Origin: Diploptera punctata
Taxonomy: Eukaryota; Arthropoda; Insecta; Blattodea; Blaberidae
DNA: 64,000 bases
Direction: 5' to 3'
Assembly (NCBI GenBank): GCA_030220185.1
Contig: JASPKZ010000420.1
Span: 124,001 to 188,000, forward strand
Shown: piece after piece, positions 20,826-31,799 of the stretch
How positions within the stretch are numbered: the first letter of the stretch is position 1
Layout: each line of letters opens with the position of its first letter
The notes under the pieces: model-generated
Databases searched by the model: none
Told to the model about the DNA's origin: nothing
The model's input: only the letters and a program-made list of their open reading frames with translations
Position numbers and translations under genes: made by a program

Positions 20826-21808
20826 TCTTTGCTTAAGGCAGTGTGTCTTGTATCTAGCTTCCTATTGATGTTGGTGATAAAAGTGTTAGCTTTTACACAG
20901 TTGGCACAACATGTGTTGTGTTTATTTTTACAGTGTCTCCAGTTGTGTTCTTCTGCACAGTATGAACACATTTGTTTGTTGTTGCAATATTTACTCGTGT
21001 GACCGTACCCTAGACACTTTAGACATCTAGTGACAATAATGAAGTCCTTTACTCTGCACATGCTCCACTTTAATTTTATTCTCTGTAGGGACAGCAACTT
21101 TCTCCTTATGTTAGGGCTGACTTGTATTACTAAATGTCTAGAGTCTTCAAAAGTAGCCTTAGTGAACTTTACGTCTATTGTTGGATTCTCTATATCTGTC
21201 AGGTTATTTTGCTGCAGTATTATGTCTTTAACTTCAGCATCGTCTATGTGCCGTGGCACGAATTTCAATATTAAAGCGGGGTGTTTTTTCTTGGGGCGCT
21301 CTATGGACAGTGAGTTTTGTTTCTTTAGTTCATTTTCCAGGATGTCGCGGTCGGTGCTATTATCGCATTCTACAAAAAAAGTATTATTATTTAGTTTCTT
21401 CATTTTGTTTACTCCGACCTTTAATGATTTAGGGTCTATAGTTTCTCGTATGAGCTGTTTTATGTTGTCTGGATTCATAGTGGGGTCAGTCGGCTTGATG
21501 ATGAGGCTAGCTGTTTTAGTAGGTTGGCCGCTGCTAGGTGACAGGAAGTGGTGGGTCGGTGTATAACAGTTACTAGTGGCACCAACAGATGTCGCTAGTT
21601 GTTCACTATACAAGCGTGGAGTTTCCTTCTCAACGGAAGTTAATGCCTTTTTCAAAGAACTTTCGAGACCCAAAAACATGTCACTAAGTCTATTTAAAAG
21701 ATTATGTATTTCACTTACTGAGTTTATGGCCTCTTCCTTAAGAGTTTTATCCATGTTGCTTCTCGATTTGAGAGCTTGTTGTACCTTGTTTACGTGTTCG
21801 AATATCAC
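20771..21808 (-). pseudogene. ORF1 (gag-like) of the R1-like LINE
   Basis: Open for 345 codons. The N-terminal half is charged and likely coiled (NSVSEIHNLLNRLSDMFLGL). The C-terminal third holds a row of zinc knuckles: CLKCLGYGHTSKYC (CX2CX4HX4C), CSYCAEEHNWRHC and a third CANC...H...C group ending ALSKDCPQ. Such proteins bind element RNA and form the RNP. The N-terminus probably extends past 21808 in another frame, because a reading to 21992 shares EYKKAEEAGSELDCDIRT. It is the best-preserved ORF of this element. Confidence 0.88.
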
Positions 21809-22129
21809 AGTCTAACTCACTTCCAGCTTCTTCCGCCTTCTTGTACTCGTTCCATGACAGGTGTTGGTGTTCAGTGTTGGTGTTCAGTGTTGGTGTCTTG
21901 CATTTGAGCAAAGTCGTGGGTATATACGCAAGCACCATAGCTGCTAATAATGAAATTAACAACATGGACATGACAGACACGAAGCCCCGCACTCTCTAAA
22001 TGCCTACTATAAAATGGAGGAATACTTTAAAGAAAATACATTCTTCCCAGATTCATATTACAGGAAAGTTGCTAACCAAATTCATGACACTTTCTAATTG
22101 TGCTCATTTATTTTCATACGTTTGCCGAT

Positions 22130-23790
22130 TTCCAGAGTAAGTATGCTTCATTTGAACTAACCAGTTACTGCGTCAAGCAGATTCAAAAACTTGCACAAGC
22201 ATTTCTACCTATATACATAGAACTTTACAGGAAACGAAGAGTGTGACTATGGAGATTCACACCTCCATCTTCTTTGAGAAAGCAGACGAGCTTCCAGAGC
22301 CCACTCTAACCTCTATTGCAGTCTTAGAGGTTCAGAAACGAAAACGTACAACAACTAAACCTATTGAAAAAATTAAGTGATTGTGCAAAACATCTGTTTC
22401 GGCAGATGCACCAGACACTATCGTATCTGGGCCATCTAGAGGAACAATTTCTCTTACTACAAAAAACAGTAGCTGACAAGCCCTCTACTGCTGGTCAAGT
22501 GAAAAACGAACCCCGTCCCACACCCACTACGCTGTTTGGCCACGGGGATTTTTTTCGCATCAACAAAGAAATTAAAGCGAACATTTCTGGAGATCTAAAG
22601 GTCTTGAATATAAGAGAGGGGTAGCGCTACAACGCAATCAAAGTTACGGATTTTAAAATCATCAAGTAAGAATTAGTGTTTACTTACCAGATAAAACAAG
22701 ATCTGCCAGTCAGGACTGTGCTGAAGAGACTTTCCTCTGACACTCCTGTAATTCATATCATTTCAGAACTTCTTAGTTTAAAGTATTCCATCAAAACCAT
22801 TAAACTGATCACTAAAAATGATAACAACCAGATCCCACTTCCTACGTATATTATCGAGTTGGCTAAGGTTGACTCCACCCGATAAATATACAACTTAACC
22901 TGTATGTTGTTCACCGTTGTTGCGGTGGAGCAGTATAAACCTCGGTCTTGCCTCAAGCAGTGTTTCAGATGCCAATGGTTCAATCACACCTTTGCGGGAT
23001 GCAGACTGGCACCAATGAGTGTCATTTGTGCCGAAGCGTACAATCATAAAAACTGTCGGGTTAAAAGTTTGGCTCTCACCGACGAGCCAAAGCTAAAGTA
23101 CGCGAACTGTGATACTACAGGGCATTCCGCATCCTTTTGCTGCTGCCCTCCTTGAATGGTAGCTATAGCCGCATTTATGAAGAAAACCAGAACCCAACCC
23201 TTAAATCTACCGCTCTTCAACCAAAGATCTTAACGTTCAAAATCTATCGACCCAACCCGATGGTTTAGCCAGATTGTTGTCCCTGGCATTTCAAAACCAT
23301 ATCGAAATGTAGAAAACGCTGCTCGGGCTCAGACGAAGGCTGTGTCACAAGTCCCCCTTTCTGGAAGGGACAAGAGCTTTTCAGGATATCCAACCGATAT
23401 TGACTGGATTAAAATCCCCCAAGAAGAGGTTTATGTCCTTTTTCTTTCTGCTAAATATGTGTTTGCGAGATAATGTGTAAGTTCCATCATGCAAATTATC
23501 TGAATATCATGGTTTTTAATCCCAATGTTTTAGCTAAACAGATTCAGAAGCTAAAAGAGAGAAATATTGACATTCTTATTCCAATGAAACTTACCTAGAA
23601 CCACACGAACGTTTCCAAATTCCGACCTATATGACCGCAAAAACGATCCCTTTGGAGACACTGAATTCGTTGTGAAACATCGAAAATTGCGACCAGTACA
23701 CAGTGGTCCAGAATCCGATTCTAGGAGGACAAAATTAATTACTAACCACGTAACCAACCTATATCGCTGAAAATGTGCGCAGGTATTCAT
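22130..23790 (+). pseudogene. Jockey-like LINE: gag and start of endonuclease, decayed
   Basis: Plus-strand gag pieces: TPTTLFGHGDFFRINKEI and NISGDLKVLNI (22.5-22.6 kb), FTYQIKQDLPVRTVLKRLSS and SELLSLKYSIKTIKLITK (22.68-22.88 kb), and knuckles CFRCQWFNHTFAGC, VICAEAYNHKNC and YANCDTTGHSASFCCCP (22.95-23.15 kb). This arrangement (PRE_C2HC-like region, then knuckles) is that of Jockey-type ORF1. Near 23.5-23.65 kb, VLAKQIQKLKERNIDIL resembles the opening of the ORF2 endonuclease, after which similarity stops. It is broken by many stops. Confidence 0.8.
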
Positions 23791-23890
23791 AATGACTTTG
23801 TGATTTAATCTGCCCAAATTGTATAACAACATATACATAATAATGAATGGTTTTCACATGGCACACCCAAGTGTAATATTATACGACTGA

Positions 23891-24000
23891 GAATCGGGTT
23901 CACCAATAGAGGTAACTCTATTACGCCAGTTTAAGCTATGCATTATACAGGAGGAAACTGGTGTAATATAGTTAGTTACCTCTGTTGGTAAAACCGACCC
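23891..24000. repeat. Short inverted-repeat (hairpin) element
   Basis: The arm CGGGTTCACCAATAGAGGTA, continuing to TTACGCCAGTTT, pairs with AAACTGGTGTAA through TACCTCTGTTGGTAAAACCG at the right. The arms are about 42-46 bp with a loop of about 20 bp. No clear target duplication. It is probably a small MITE. Confidence 0.75.
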
Positions 24001-25090
24001 TAAATATACAAGTACAATTTAAATATGGAAATATAATTTTTACTCTACTTTTTACAAAAAATATATATAAAACAAAAAAATCTAGAAATACCTTCAACAG
24101 TTATCTCCTGTATCTGATACTGCTTTATATTTTCTTCGGATTCAAAGGTAGATAAAACCACCAACTAGTCCTTCACTTCTTTCGGCAAATTTCAGGACCT
24201 TTTAAGTGACAACCTTCTTCTATAGGTGATTACAGGATCTGAAGTGAGGGAGGCATATGGGACACATCTTCCATTGTTTGCTGTCTAGTATATTTTTTTC
24301 TTGTAGGTACTATGGTCTGAAGAACCATTACATCCCCATTTAAAAGTTGTTAATAAATGACATGATTTATCTAAACCAACTTTCATTTACTTTATTTTGT
24401 CACGATAAATGCTTAAAATAGTGTAACAATATAATCCAGGTTAACTTGCAAATTACGTCTGCGGATATTTCAGAAATATTTCAGAGTAACGCTTTTTTTT
24501 CTTCAAGAATGTTGCTTTAACAGTGGTAAATATTTGGGATTTGAATTTTTGCAACGCTACCTGATATATAGTGTATCTTTAAAACAATTATTGTGGATAT
24601 AAAGTACCAAAATGATTTCGAAGTAAGCATAATTGACTTTATTTTTAGATGGATACGCTTTCTTAATTCTTGTGCTCTTTTGTCTCCTCTCTTCACGATT
24701 TAATCTCACTTGCGTAGCGATTGACAATTCTTCAGAGCTAAAGGTTTTTACTAAATCGTCCACCCTGCTTCTTTTTAGTTTTAATTCTGCTTTCGTGAAA
24801 TAGATTTTTTAAGACAATCTATGTTGGACCGAAATGATCGACTAGAGCTGCTTGATACTATCTAGGAATAGTACAAAACTCTCCAGTCAATTAGAATTTT
24901 TTAACACTTTGATCTATATTCCATTAAAGTGTTGCCATTTTGAATTTGGTTGGGCAAAATAAATTTGAACAATATGCTTAACACTGTCTAAAATATCAGC
25001 ACTGCTATCTTTCAAAGTACAATAAAACTTGATCAAAGCGGAATCGCATGGGACCATTTTTTTCCACATTAGACAACATTACGCATTATA
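24001..25090. other. Unassigned, with one unrecognised minus-strand frame
   Basis: A lysine/arginine-rich minus-strand frame, 24557-24763 (LSIATQVRLNREERRQKS), extends upstream in the same sense to about 24830 with KRSRVDDLVKTFSSEEL. It could be the far end of the Tigger relic to the right or something else. I do not recognise it. Confidence 0.35.
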
Positions 25091-25099
25091 AAATAACAA

Positions 25100-25790
25100 A
25101 CATGATTAACCAATATTATATTATAGAGCACCATATAAGTCTTTTCATGTACCATGGATTAATTGTAGTTCCGCTGCCGTTGGAAAGTGACGTATAGTAT
25201 GTATGAGCGACTTCAACGGTAACGTGCGAAAAAACAGTCTCGTTTCGTCAACGTTAATTTTTTTTCTTAGGCGCGTATCCTGAAATTAATGTATGCAATT
25301 TCGGTTTCCACTTACTAACTATACTTTCGTCCACATCGTTTGATTCGACGCAAATTTCATCCCACTCAACATTGTGTCGTCTTTTAAAAACTGTCCATAA
25401 CCAATCTGAGGATGCCTTGAAATCGTTATTCCCTAGGGATATAGCAACAGCTAAAGCGTGACTTTGGAGCATCGCGATGCATCGAAATTCGGAGATTTTT
25501 TGATCGTGGACTTGTAAAACGCTTCCACACCTCGTTGATTTTTCATTATTATTATTTTATTTATTTATTTATTTTACTTTCCTCTTCATTTGACCATTTC
25601 CTTTGGCCCATTCATTCATTAAATTTTCCTTGTGTTTTAAAATATCATAAACTTGGGTTTTTCCACATTTAAATTTTGTCATTATTTCGCGTACTGAGAA
25701 TTTGTTTTTCTTTATCTTCAATTACCTTCACTTTTTTCGTTTAATGATAATGATACATACGATTTAGTCATCTTTATTCCGTAAATTCAG
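25100..25790 (-). pseudogene. pogo/Tigger-type transposase relic
   Basis: On minus, from right to left: an N-terminal helix-turn-helix with KFKCGKTQVYDILKHKENLM (25.6-25.7 kb), then a CENP-B/Tc5-like DNA-binding domain, DFKASSDWLWTVFKRRHNV and VSKWKPKLHTLISGYAP (25254-25472), and then, after a frame change, INVDETRLFFRTLP near 25230, which is the first part of the DDE catalytic core with its Asp. The remaining catalytic core is not recognisable. Stops and a frameshift show it is dead. Order and spacing fit the Tigger family. Confidence 0.85.
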
Positions 25791-25799
25791 AATGCTAAC

Positions 25800-26849
25800 T
25801 GTGAAATATACGTACACAATCGCTCTCAGATCTTAAACTAATTTAACGTTTTACAGTGCACTGGTTATTTGTAAGACAGATATCACACGCCAAATATTTG
25901 TTAAACGAACCTGTATTTCGCAAAACCAGTGTGCAGTGAGACCGAAATAAAATTCCAGATACAAGTAGAAAATCTACTTCTTCCGGCGGCAGGAATAATC
26001 ACTTACTGAAAATTTGCCTAACGGGAATTCAATAAAGTGGAATCTAATGTATTTCTCTATGTTTCCGCCTTATAAACTATTTTTTGCATGAATTGTGTAG
26101 AAATGTCCGTTTCCGCGTTGGACATATTCCGTTTTATATAGGCTAAATACACATAAAATAACTATTATTTTATTGGGACCAATAATTTTGTTCACATTGG
26201 ACAGATTTCCGCATTATTCACGTTCCGGATTAAACAAGTTTTACTGCATACAAGTTCATACATATGTTCATTTTTCGTCTGTATCATTCACGGACTGCCA
26301 CACTTCAAACTTTTTTTTTCAAGTCTCGCTACCTAGTGTCATTGAAAAATAAATTACAATGAAAGTTGCAGGAGGTAGTAGCTAATTTTTGTTAATTAAC
26401 TCCCAGGTGCCTAATCTATATACTGAAAAACAATGCAGCCACAATATGCTACAGAAATGTTATTGAACTGTTCAAAATTTAATTTTAATGATTTTTAATT
26501 TTTTTTTACGTTTGGATATATTGCAAAATTATGACATCTATAAAGCATTTTAAAAACAAATAACTTTTATATACCTTCAGGAGAGGTTTTCATTTAACAA
26601 ATAAAAAAATAAACATCACAATAACGTCATGAAAACGTACTGACATGGATATCTGCAGAGAAGCAAAACATGAACCAAGCAGATTTCAATGTTTACGCTG
26701 CTTTCAAGGCACCATGGACCTGATAATAAAACATACCTGGGTATCATTTATTGCTTTCAAAGGTTGAAAGTATTCCTAAAGACATATGTTAACTCCAGCT
26801 GATTTCCTCCTAGATTTGTATTCTGAACCAATGTGCGCTAGGACGATTT
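25800..26849. other. No recognisable feature
   Basis: AT-rich DNA with no assignable frame or repeat. Confidence 0.4.
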
Positions 26850-26975
26850 TTAAATGTTCATTTCAGGTGAACTCTTACACATATATGTCCGATTTTCCTT
26901 GTTAACGAAATCTATTTTTAATTAATTGGTTTATGCCAAGTTTGGTTTTGATGAAAGAGAAATTGAATTCATTTA
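26850..26975 (+). repeat. Dispersed repeat paired with 16325-16465
   Basis: Shares GACGATTTTTAAATG, TTCATTTCAGG and TAATTAATTGGTTTATGCCAAG-like sequence (in shorter matching blocks) with the earlier copy. The Tc1 element begins a few bases after it. Confidence 0.6.
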
Positions 26976-26979
26976 TATA

Positions 26980-28428
26980 CACTGCTCAAAAGAATTAGGG
27001 GATATTGTAGAATAACCTATTAAGACTATGTTTTATGGAATAGTATTAGATACAATCACTTTCTATTACTCCAAGATAATGTAAACAAGAGTTTGAAGTT
27101 GTTACGTAACCTCGGTACCACACCAGAGGTCAGTGTCTGTACTGTTGATGTGAAAGGGTGGTGTGTGGGTGAATGTTTTGTTGTTGTTTTTAAATCTAGT
27201 CCAGTTTTCAGTTAGTGAATGACTTGCCTTAGGGACAGTAATGCATCGACAACGTGATTTACCTGAACCAATGGCTTAGAGGGCCATAGGAAGGATGGAA
27301 GCTGGACAGACACAACAAGAGGTGGCACAAGCCATTGGAATCGTTTGCAAAGAACAGATACTGTTCACAGAAGAGCCGGACAAGCTCGGCCAAGGGCAAC
27401 AACAGCAAGGGATGACCGTTACCTCTTGTTAACAGCCCGTCGGAATAGACAGCAGAATGCAACTCAACTGCGAAATACACTTCAAACAGCAACAGGACGC
27501 AGGGTGTCAACTCAAACTGTCCGTAATCGACTGCATGGAAGTGGTCTCTATGCCCGTAGGCCCATTGTGTGTACCAGGTTAACTCCGCAACACCGTAGAG
27601 ATCGCAGAAACTGGGCGGAAGAACACCGTGGGTGGAGGCATGCCGAATGGAGATCAGTTCTTTTTTCTGATGAGTCGCTATTCAACGTGGAATGTGATAG
27701 TCGGCGTGTATTCATCTGGAGGGAAAAAGGGACACGAAACAATCCAGCTTTTGTACGTGAAGTATCCCCATATGGTGGCGGTGGATTGATGGTGTGGGCA
27801 GGAGTCAGTATTGGTGGACGTACGGACCTCTACGTCATCCTAGGTGGTACTTTGACTGCGGTAAGGTATAGAGATGAGATTCTCCGACCTTATGCTGGTG
27901 CCATAGGTGATTCATTTCTTTTTATGGACGATAATGCACGACCCCACAGAGCTGGCTTGGTGGACGACATGCTGGAAGTGAAGGGTATCGAGCGTATGCA
28001 ATGGTCAGCTTCCTCCCCGGACTTAAATCCGATTGAGCATGTGTGGGATGCATTAGGCAGGCGGATTGCAGGCAGACCAGCACCTCCCACAACTGTTCCA
28101 GAGCTGCACATTGCTCTTATGGAAGAGTGGCCACGTATTCCCCAAGAACTCATTGCTAACCTCATTGCATCAATGCCACACAGGTGTGAGGAGACCATAC
28201 GCCATACTAAAGAAACATTTTCACCCATGTTAATGTTGCTTTGTTTGTTTGCCATATTCCTAATCAGGATCTCTTTGACATCTGGTGTGGTACAGAGGTT
28301 ACGTAATGACTTCAAACTCTTGTTTACATTCTTTTGGAGTAATAGAAAGTTATTGCATCTAATACTGTTCCTAAAAACATAGTCTTAATAGGTTATTCTA
28401 CAATATCCCCTAATTTTTTTGAGCAGTG
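26980..28428 (+). mobile_element. Tc1-type transposon, complete ends, 1449 bp
   Basis: TA dinucleotides at 26978-26979 and 28429-28430 flank long inverted ends. The outermost CACTGCTCAAAAGAATTAGG matches the complement of CCTAATTTTTTTGAGCAGTG. The similarity extends inward about 165 bp on both sides (for example TAAACAAGAGTTTGAAGT), with only scattered differences. One transposase gene lies between. Clean ends and long near-identical inverted repeats suggest a fairly recent insertion. Confidence 0.96.
27241..28245 (+). pseudogene. Tc1 transposase (DD34E), inactivated in its N-terminus
   Basis: Transposases of this type cut and paste the element at TA sites. The start at 27241 reads MHRQRDLPEPMA, stops at 27277 (TAG), then goes on RAIGRMEAGQTQQEVAQAIG; a deletion with frame change near 27330 removes part of the DNA-binding helix-turn-helix. 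From 27345 the frame is open. Counting from the Met at 27345, the catalytic triad is Asp109 (LFSDESLF), Asp196 (FMDDNARPHR) and Glu231 (LNPIEHVWDAL), with 34 residues between the last two. The normal end is also lost: the frame reads past MPHRCEETIRH into the terminal repeat. Confidence 0.94.
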
Positions 28429-28632
28429 TATTTTTCTTCAACTGTAAGACAAATGTACTACACATAGTCAGTAAAATGTAAGACAAGTGTCAGGAAACTT
28501 TATGGTCCACATTATATTCATCTTCTATAGTATGAATGTGAGTGAATTGTTTAGTAGATAAGAACAAGGGGGATCTCATTATTTCATTTATACGCGTCAC
28601 TAAATAGATGACGAGATTTTTGGCAATCTTAA

Positions 28633-29666
28633 CCCATTGGAGACACGTTTAAAGTGCCTAGCATGTTCACTGGGAACCCATTTAAATCTCCGCGCCGATA
28701 CTCCGGCTGCGCTGGACTTTAAATACACATACTCTGTTCTATCACTTATGATTTCAGATATTTTGTTTACCCCTGAATTTCTTTTAGTATCTTGTACTTT
28801 TACGAATAGCAAAGGAATGTGGCCTACCTGCTACCCTCTTTTGTGCATTGTAAACCGTTATGTTTTGTTATTTTCAAGGCTGTGAAAGTTGACAAACAAT
28901 TCAGAAACCATCTTTTTGTAAAAGTTCTCGGACATTGCCTTGAAAGTAAACACAAATCATATGTTCAAACAAGACCGAAAAAATAACAAACGCAATATTA
29001 TACTGTACATAATAAAAATAAATATATGAAATAAAATAAGCATAGACCTATACATTATAAAATCAGGAAAAGTTCTTCGTATATTCTTTAATTATCATAG
29101 TTATATATCGACCTGTAAATTATAAAATACTATAGATAAAAACTGGACGAAACTCACCTAATATTTCTACCATCAGTAGCATGCACGGTTACGTTGTCAC
29201 TGTATATTATTTCATCGTCCGAATCTTCGTTCCATAATAATTCACTACAATCACTGTCACATAATATTTCATCCACTACTTCACTTAGTTTCTCAAAAGC
29301 AATACGTTCTCTCCTATTTACGCACATATTGCAAGAAAAAAAATTAATTTTAAAACTATGAATTTTAACAAATAAGCACTGAATTTATATTCACTTATAT
29401 TTTACCGTAATAAATGCCTACAACTATAGTCTACTATTCTATAAATAATAACTAAAATAAACTATACAATACACTAGGCCTATACATATTTACTTTACAT
29501 AAACAAACAACACATTTTACTGATGGTGAACCGAAAATGTAAACCACTAAAGAAACCTAACGTCTTACAGTGGGGGTTATAACACAACAACGAGTCTACC
29601 TCGTTGTGGGGCTGTTTGGACTTTCTACCTGCTCACGAGGGAGACTCGTTAAAAGTCTCCAATGGG
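28633..29666 (-). mobile_element. TTAA-flanked piggyBac-like element E1, non-autonomous
   Basis: TTAA at 28629-28632 and 29667-29670. Inverted ends start CCCATTGGAGAC on both sides. The element is 1034 bp and has no transposase core. It keeps one short acidic frame on minus (next entry). A GC-rich patch lies near the left end (CTCCGCGCCGATACTCCGGC). TTAA duplication and CCC termini support the piggyBac superfamily. The right TTAA also serves as the left TTAA of E2. Confidence 0.85.
29154..29327 (-). pseudogene. Short acidic ORF, possible first exon of a piggyBac-like transposase
   Basis: A 57-codon minus-strand frame. It starts MCVNRRERIAFEKLSEVV and has an Asp/Glu/Ser-rich centre (CDSDCSELLWNEDSDDEIIY), like the disordered acidic N-terminus of piggyBac transposases. 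Its stop codon overlaps an AG|GTGAGT splice-donor sequence near 29154-29160, which suggests that the coding sequence continued through an intron in the parent element. The rest of the transposase is absent. No zinc-finger or catalytic motif can be checked in such a short piece. Confidence 0.5.
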
Positions 29667-29670
29667 TTAA

Positions 29671-30237
29671 GGTGAGATGGTAGGCCCTATCCCATCAATG
29701 TTAAAACATATTAATTTGAGACCCATTTTTTCAGGAACTACTAGATGGATTGTAATGACATTTTTACAGCATATTAAATGAGGTTTGTAAAGATCACTGA
29801 ACCTCAGTCAAATTTCTATCTAAATATTGATGTCGTATATATATTTTTTTGCCACTAGTCTCTCTTTTTTATTTAAATGATAACTTTAAAAAAAAATCGT
29901 AAGTCAGAATCTATACAAGATATCATCATGATTGTGGTTCCATAGCTTTAGTACAACTAGGTTTACCGCCTGTAAAAATGTCATGTAAATATCTCTAATA
30001 GTTCCTGAGATAATGGGGCAAATGTTCGAAAAGTTTCACTTCCGAGAAAACTAGGTTTAAAGTATGATATTACAGGCTGACAGCTGTCAATTGTTTTTAA
30101 TAAATTAATTAACACACTTATAATTGTCGTTCAGTAAAAAATCATACACAGAAATGTTCAGAACAGACTATTCTATTATGAAAACAAAAAAAAAACAAAA
30201 ACAATTTTTTTTTCAAATGTTGACCTACCGTCTTACC
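29671..30237. mobile_element. TTAA-flanked element E2, abutting E1
   Basis: Bounded by TTAA at 29667-29670 and 30238-30241. Inverted ends are GGTGAGATGGTAGG and the complement of CCTACCGTCTTACC. It is 567 bp and non-coding. The termini do not start with CCC, so this is a different TTAA family from E1. It shares its left TTAA with E1. Confidence 0.78.
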
Positions 30238-30282
30238 TTAAAAGAGTCATAGTTATTATTCATAGTACTATTCCTATTGACT

Positions 30283-30575
30283 AGGAAGGAGACACGGTAT
30301 AGCGTAGTTGGTTAACGTAATATGCTACAAGCCGGAAGGTCATGGATTCGAGTTCCGATGGGGTCAGGATCTTTGAAGTGGCCTAAAGAATCTGGCAGCA
30401 CCATGGTACTGGGATAGACTTATCCTCTAAAACAGAAATGAATACTATACATACGTTCTGGGAGTAGAGGAGGTCATTAGGGAGGACAGCCAATCGGGCT
30501 GACATATACCGATAGTCTGACATATACCTTAATCTTCTATCCTCAATGGCATTCCAAGATCTATTCTGGGTTCAT
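30283..30575 (+). mobile_element. SINE-1 copy, diverged
   Basis: The head ACACGGTATAGCGTAGTTGG, then CTACAAGCCGGAAGGTCATG, and a body with ATGGGGTCAGGATCTTTGAA. The 3' half has small deletions and a duplicated GACATATACC. No clear (TTAC)n tail or target duplication. Confidence 0.8.
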
Positions 30576-30593
30576 TTTAACTTTATTTTTATT

Positions 30594-31379
30594 GACTATT
30601 CAACTCATGCCCCAAATGGGAGTCAATGACCAATAACGTTTGAATGAATTTTGATTTAAAACCAATCACAGTCGTGTTTAACATAGAATTTATCAACGGA
30701 AGTTTATCATACCAAAGAAAGCTCCTCCTTTTTAACATTCTGAATGGGTCAGAGCATTATTTTGCAGTGACTGACTCTCAAACAAATTCGTTGAATAGAG
30801 CAATTTATATATGAATATGTAAGAATCCTAGAATGCAAGTGGCTCCCAGATTGTATATATAGTGCACGAATGTAAGAAGATACTGCTTGCGGGATGTAAT
30901 AAAAAAACATTTGTAGCAATTGATTATACCACAATAAAAATAAACCACCACAATAAAAATAAACCACTCTTTACACAGTCTTAAACGTGTTATTTCCCAG
31001 GTATTGACGTTCCAGAAAATATAATTGACATATTTACATCATAGGACATCAGAAATTAATTAATAGCCTATAATGTTGGTTATAAAACAGTTTGATGTGT
31101 TTCGCGTTTTCTCCACTAGGGTGCATTCTTACAATATTGCGATCATTTAGCAACAAATAATATGATTTGATTGCAGTGATGAACAAATGAAATGTAACAA
31201 ACGTTTCTCATGTGTTTTCAAACATCGCCGTTTGCATTGAATATATACATATTTTAAAATAACTATATTTTAAATAATGATTTGAGAGTAAACAGCTTGA
31301 TCTTATTCGTTAAATATCCCTAACAAATGCTACTCTTGATTTCCAAATTCTCTAGATAATTTGGAAATCACTCGTGGTA
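30594..31379 (+). repeat. MITE-G copy with an extra interior segment
   Basis: Begins GACTATTCAACTCATGCCCC. Matches the 1405 copy through AACATTCTGAATGGGTCA, then has about 350 bp (roughly 30780-31120) absent from the 7301 copy, then resumes the shared part at ACAATATTGCGATCATTTAG. It ends with a 52 bp palindrome at 31328-31379 (GATTTCCAAATT against AATTTGGAAATC) with almost no loop. Either this copy carries an insertion or the 7301 copy is a deletion derivative. Confidence 0.7.
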
Positions 31380-31569
31380 TTACTTATGAATATTAATTGG
31401 CCCCGGCATTTAATTAATCAATTGTCCGGAGAAATTCTTTATGACCTTATGTTATCAAAAAAATATAATAGATGATAATCTATGAGATCTGGAGTTAAAA
31501 TCCTTACTCGATGGAACGTGATGTATGGTCCGTCAGACATGGATGCGTATAACGAGAAAGATTAAACTA

Positions 31570-31580
31570 AGAGAGAGTGA

Positions 31581-31611
<31 letters not shown>

Positions 31612-31630
31612 TAAGAGAGAAAGAGAGATG
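31570..31630. repeat. (GA)n microsatellite
   Basis: Interrupted GA repeat, purine-only on plus for most of its length. Confidence 0.95.
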
Positions 31631-31799
31631 AACAACTTAACTGCAAAAATGTGGATCTAAGATTTGACACACAAACAATATGTTATTTTTTATCTTCTTC
31701 ATGGTCCATGAACACAGTAAACTACCGAGTAATTTGTTCTTCTTATAATTATCTCGTATTGAAATATTTTTTCTCTGGATTTCATCCATTTTTCCACTC

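Larger units (their letters stand above)
17290..21995 (-). mobile_element. R1-like (I/R1 superclade) LINE, near full length, decayed
   Basis: About 4.7 kb on minus with, in order, a gag-like ORF1 with CCHC knuckles, endonuclease, reverse transcriptase, RNase H and a terminal zinc-knuckle region. ORF1 and ORF2 overlap near 20.77-20.83 kb. R1-type hallmarks are the HCKAAVAQLSL start of ORF2, GLDANSKHSMWHS, KGCPQGSVAGPTLWN and YADDIMIM. Frame changes near 20.2, 19.8, 19.05, 18.4 and 17.65 kb plus a deletion in the endonuclease make it inactive. The ends were not confirmed by a target duplication. Confidence 0.9.

Noticed and set aside
27548..28315. Minus-strand ORFs opposite the Tc1 transposase
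   Set aside because: They are mirror frames of the transposase gene with no motifs of their own.
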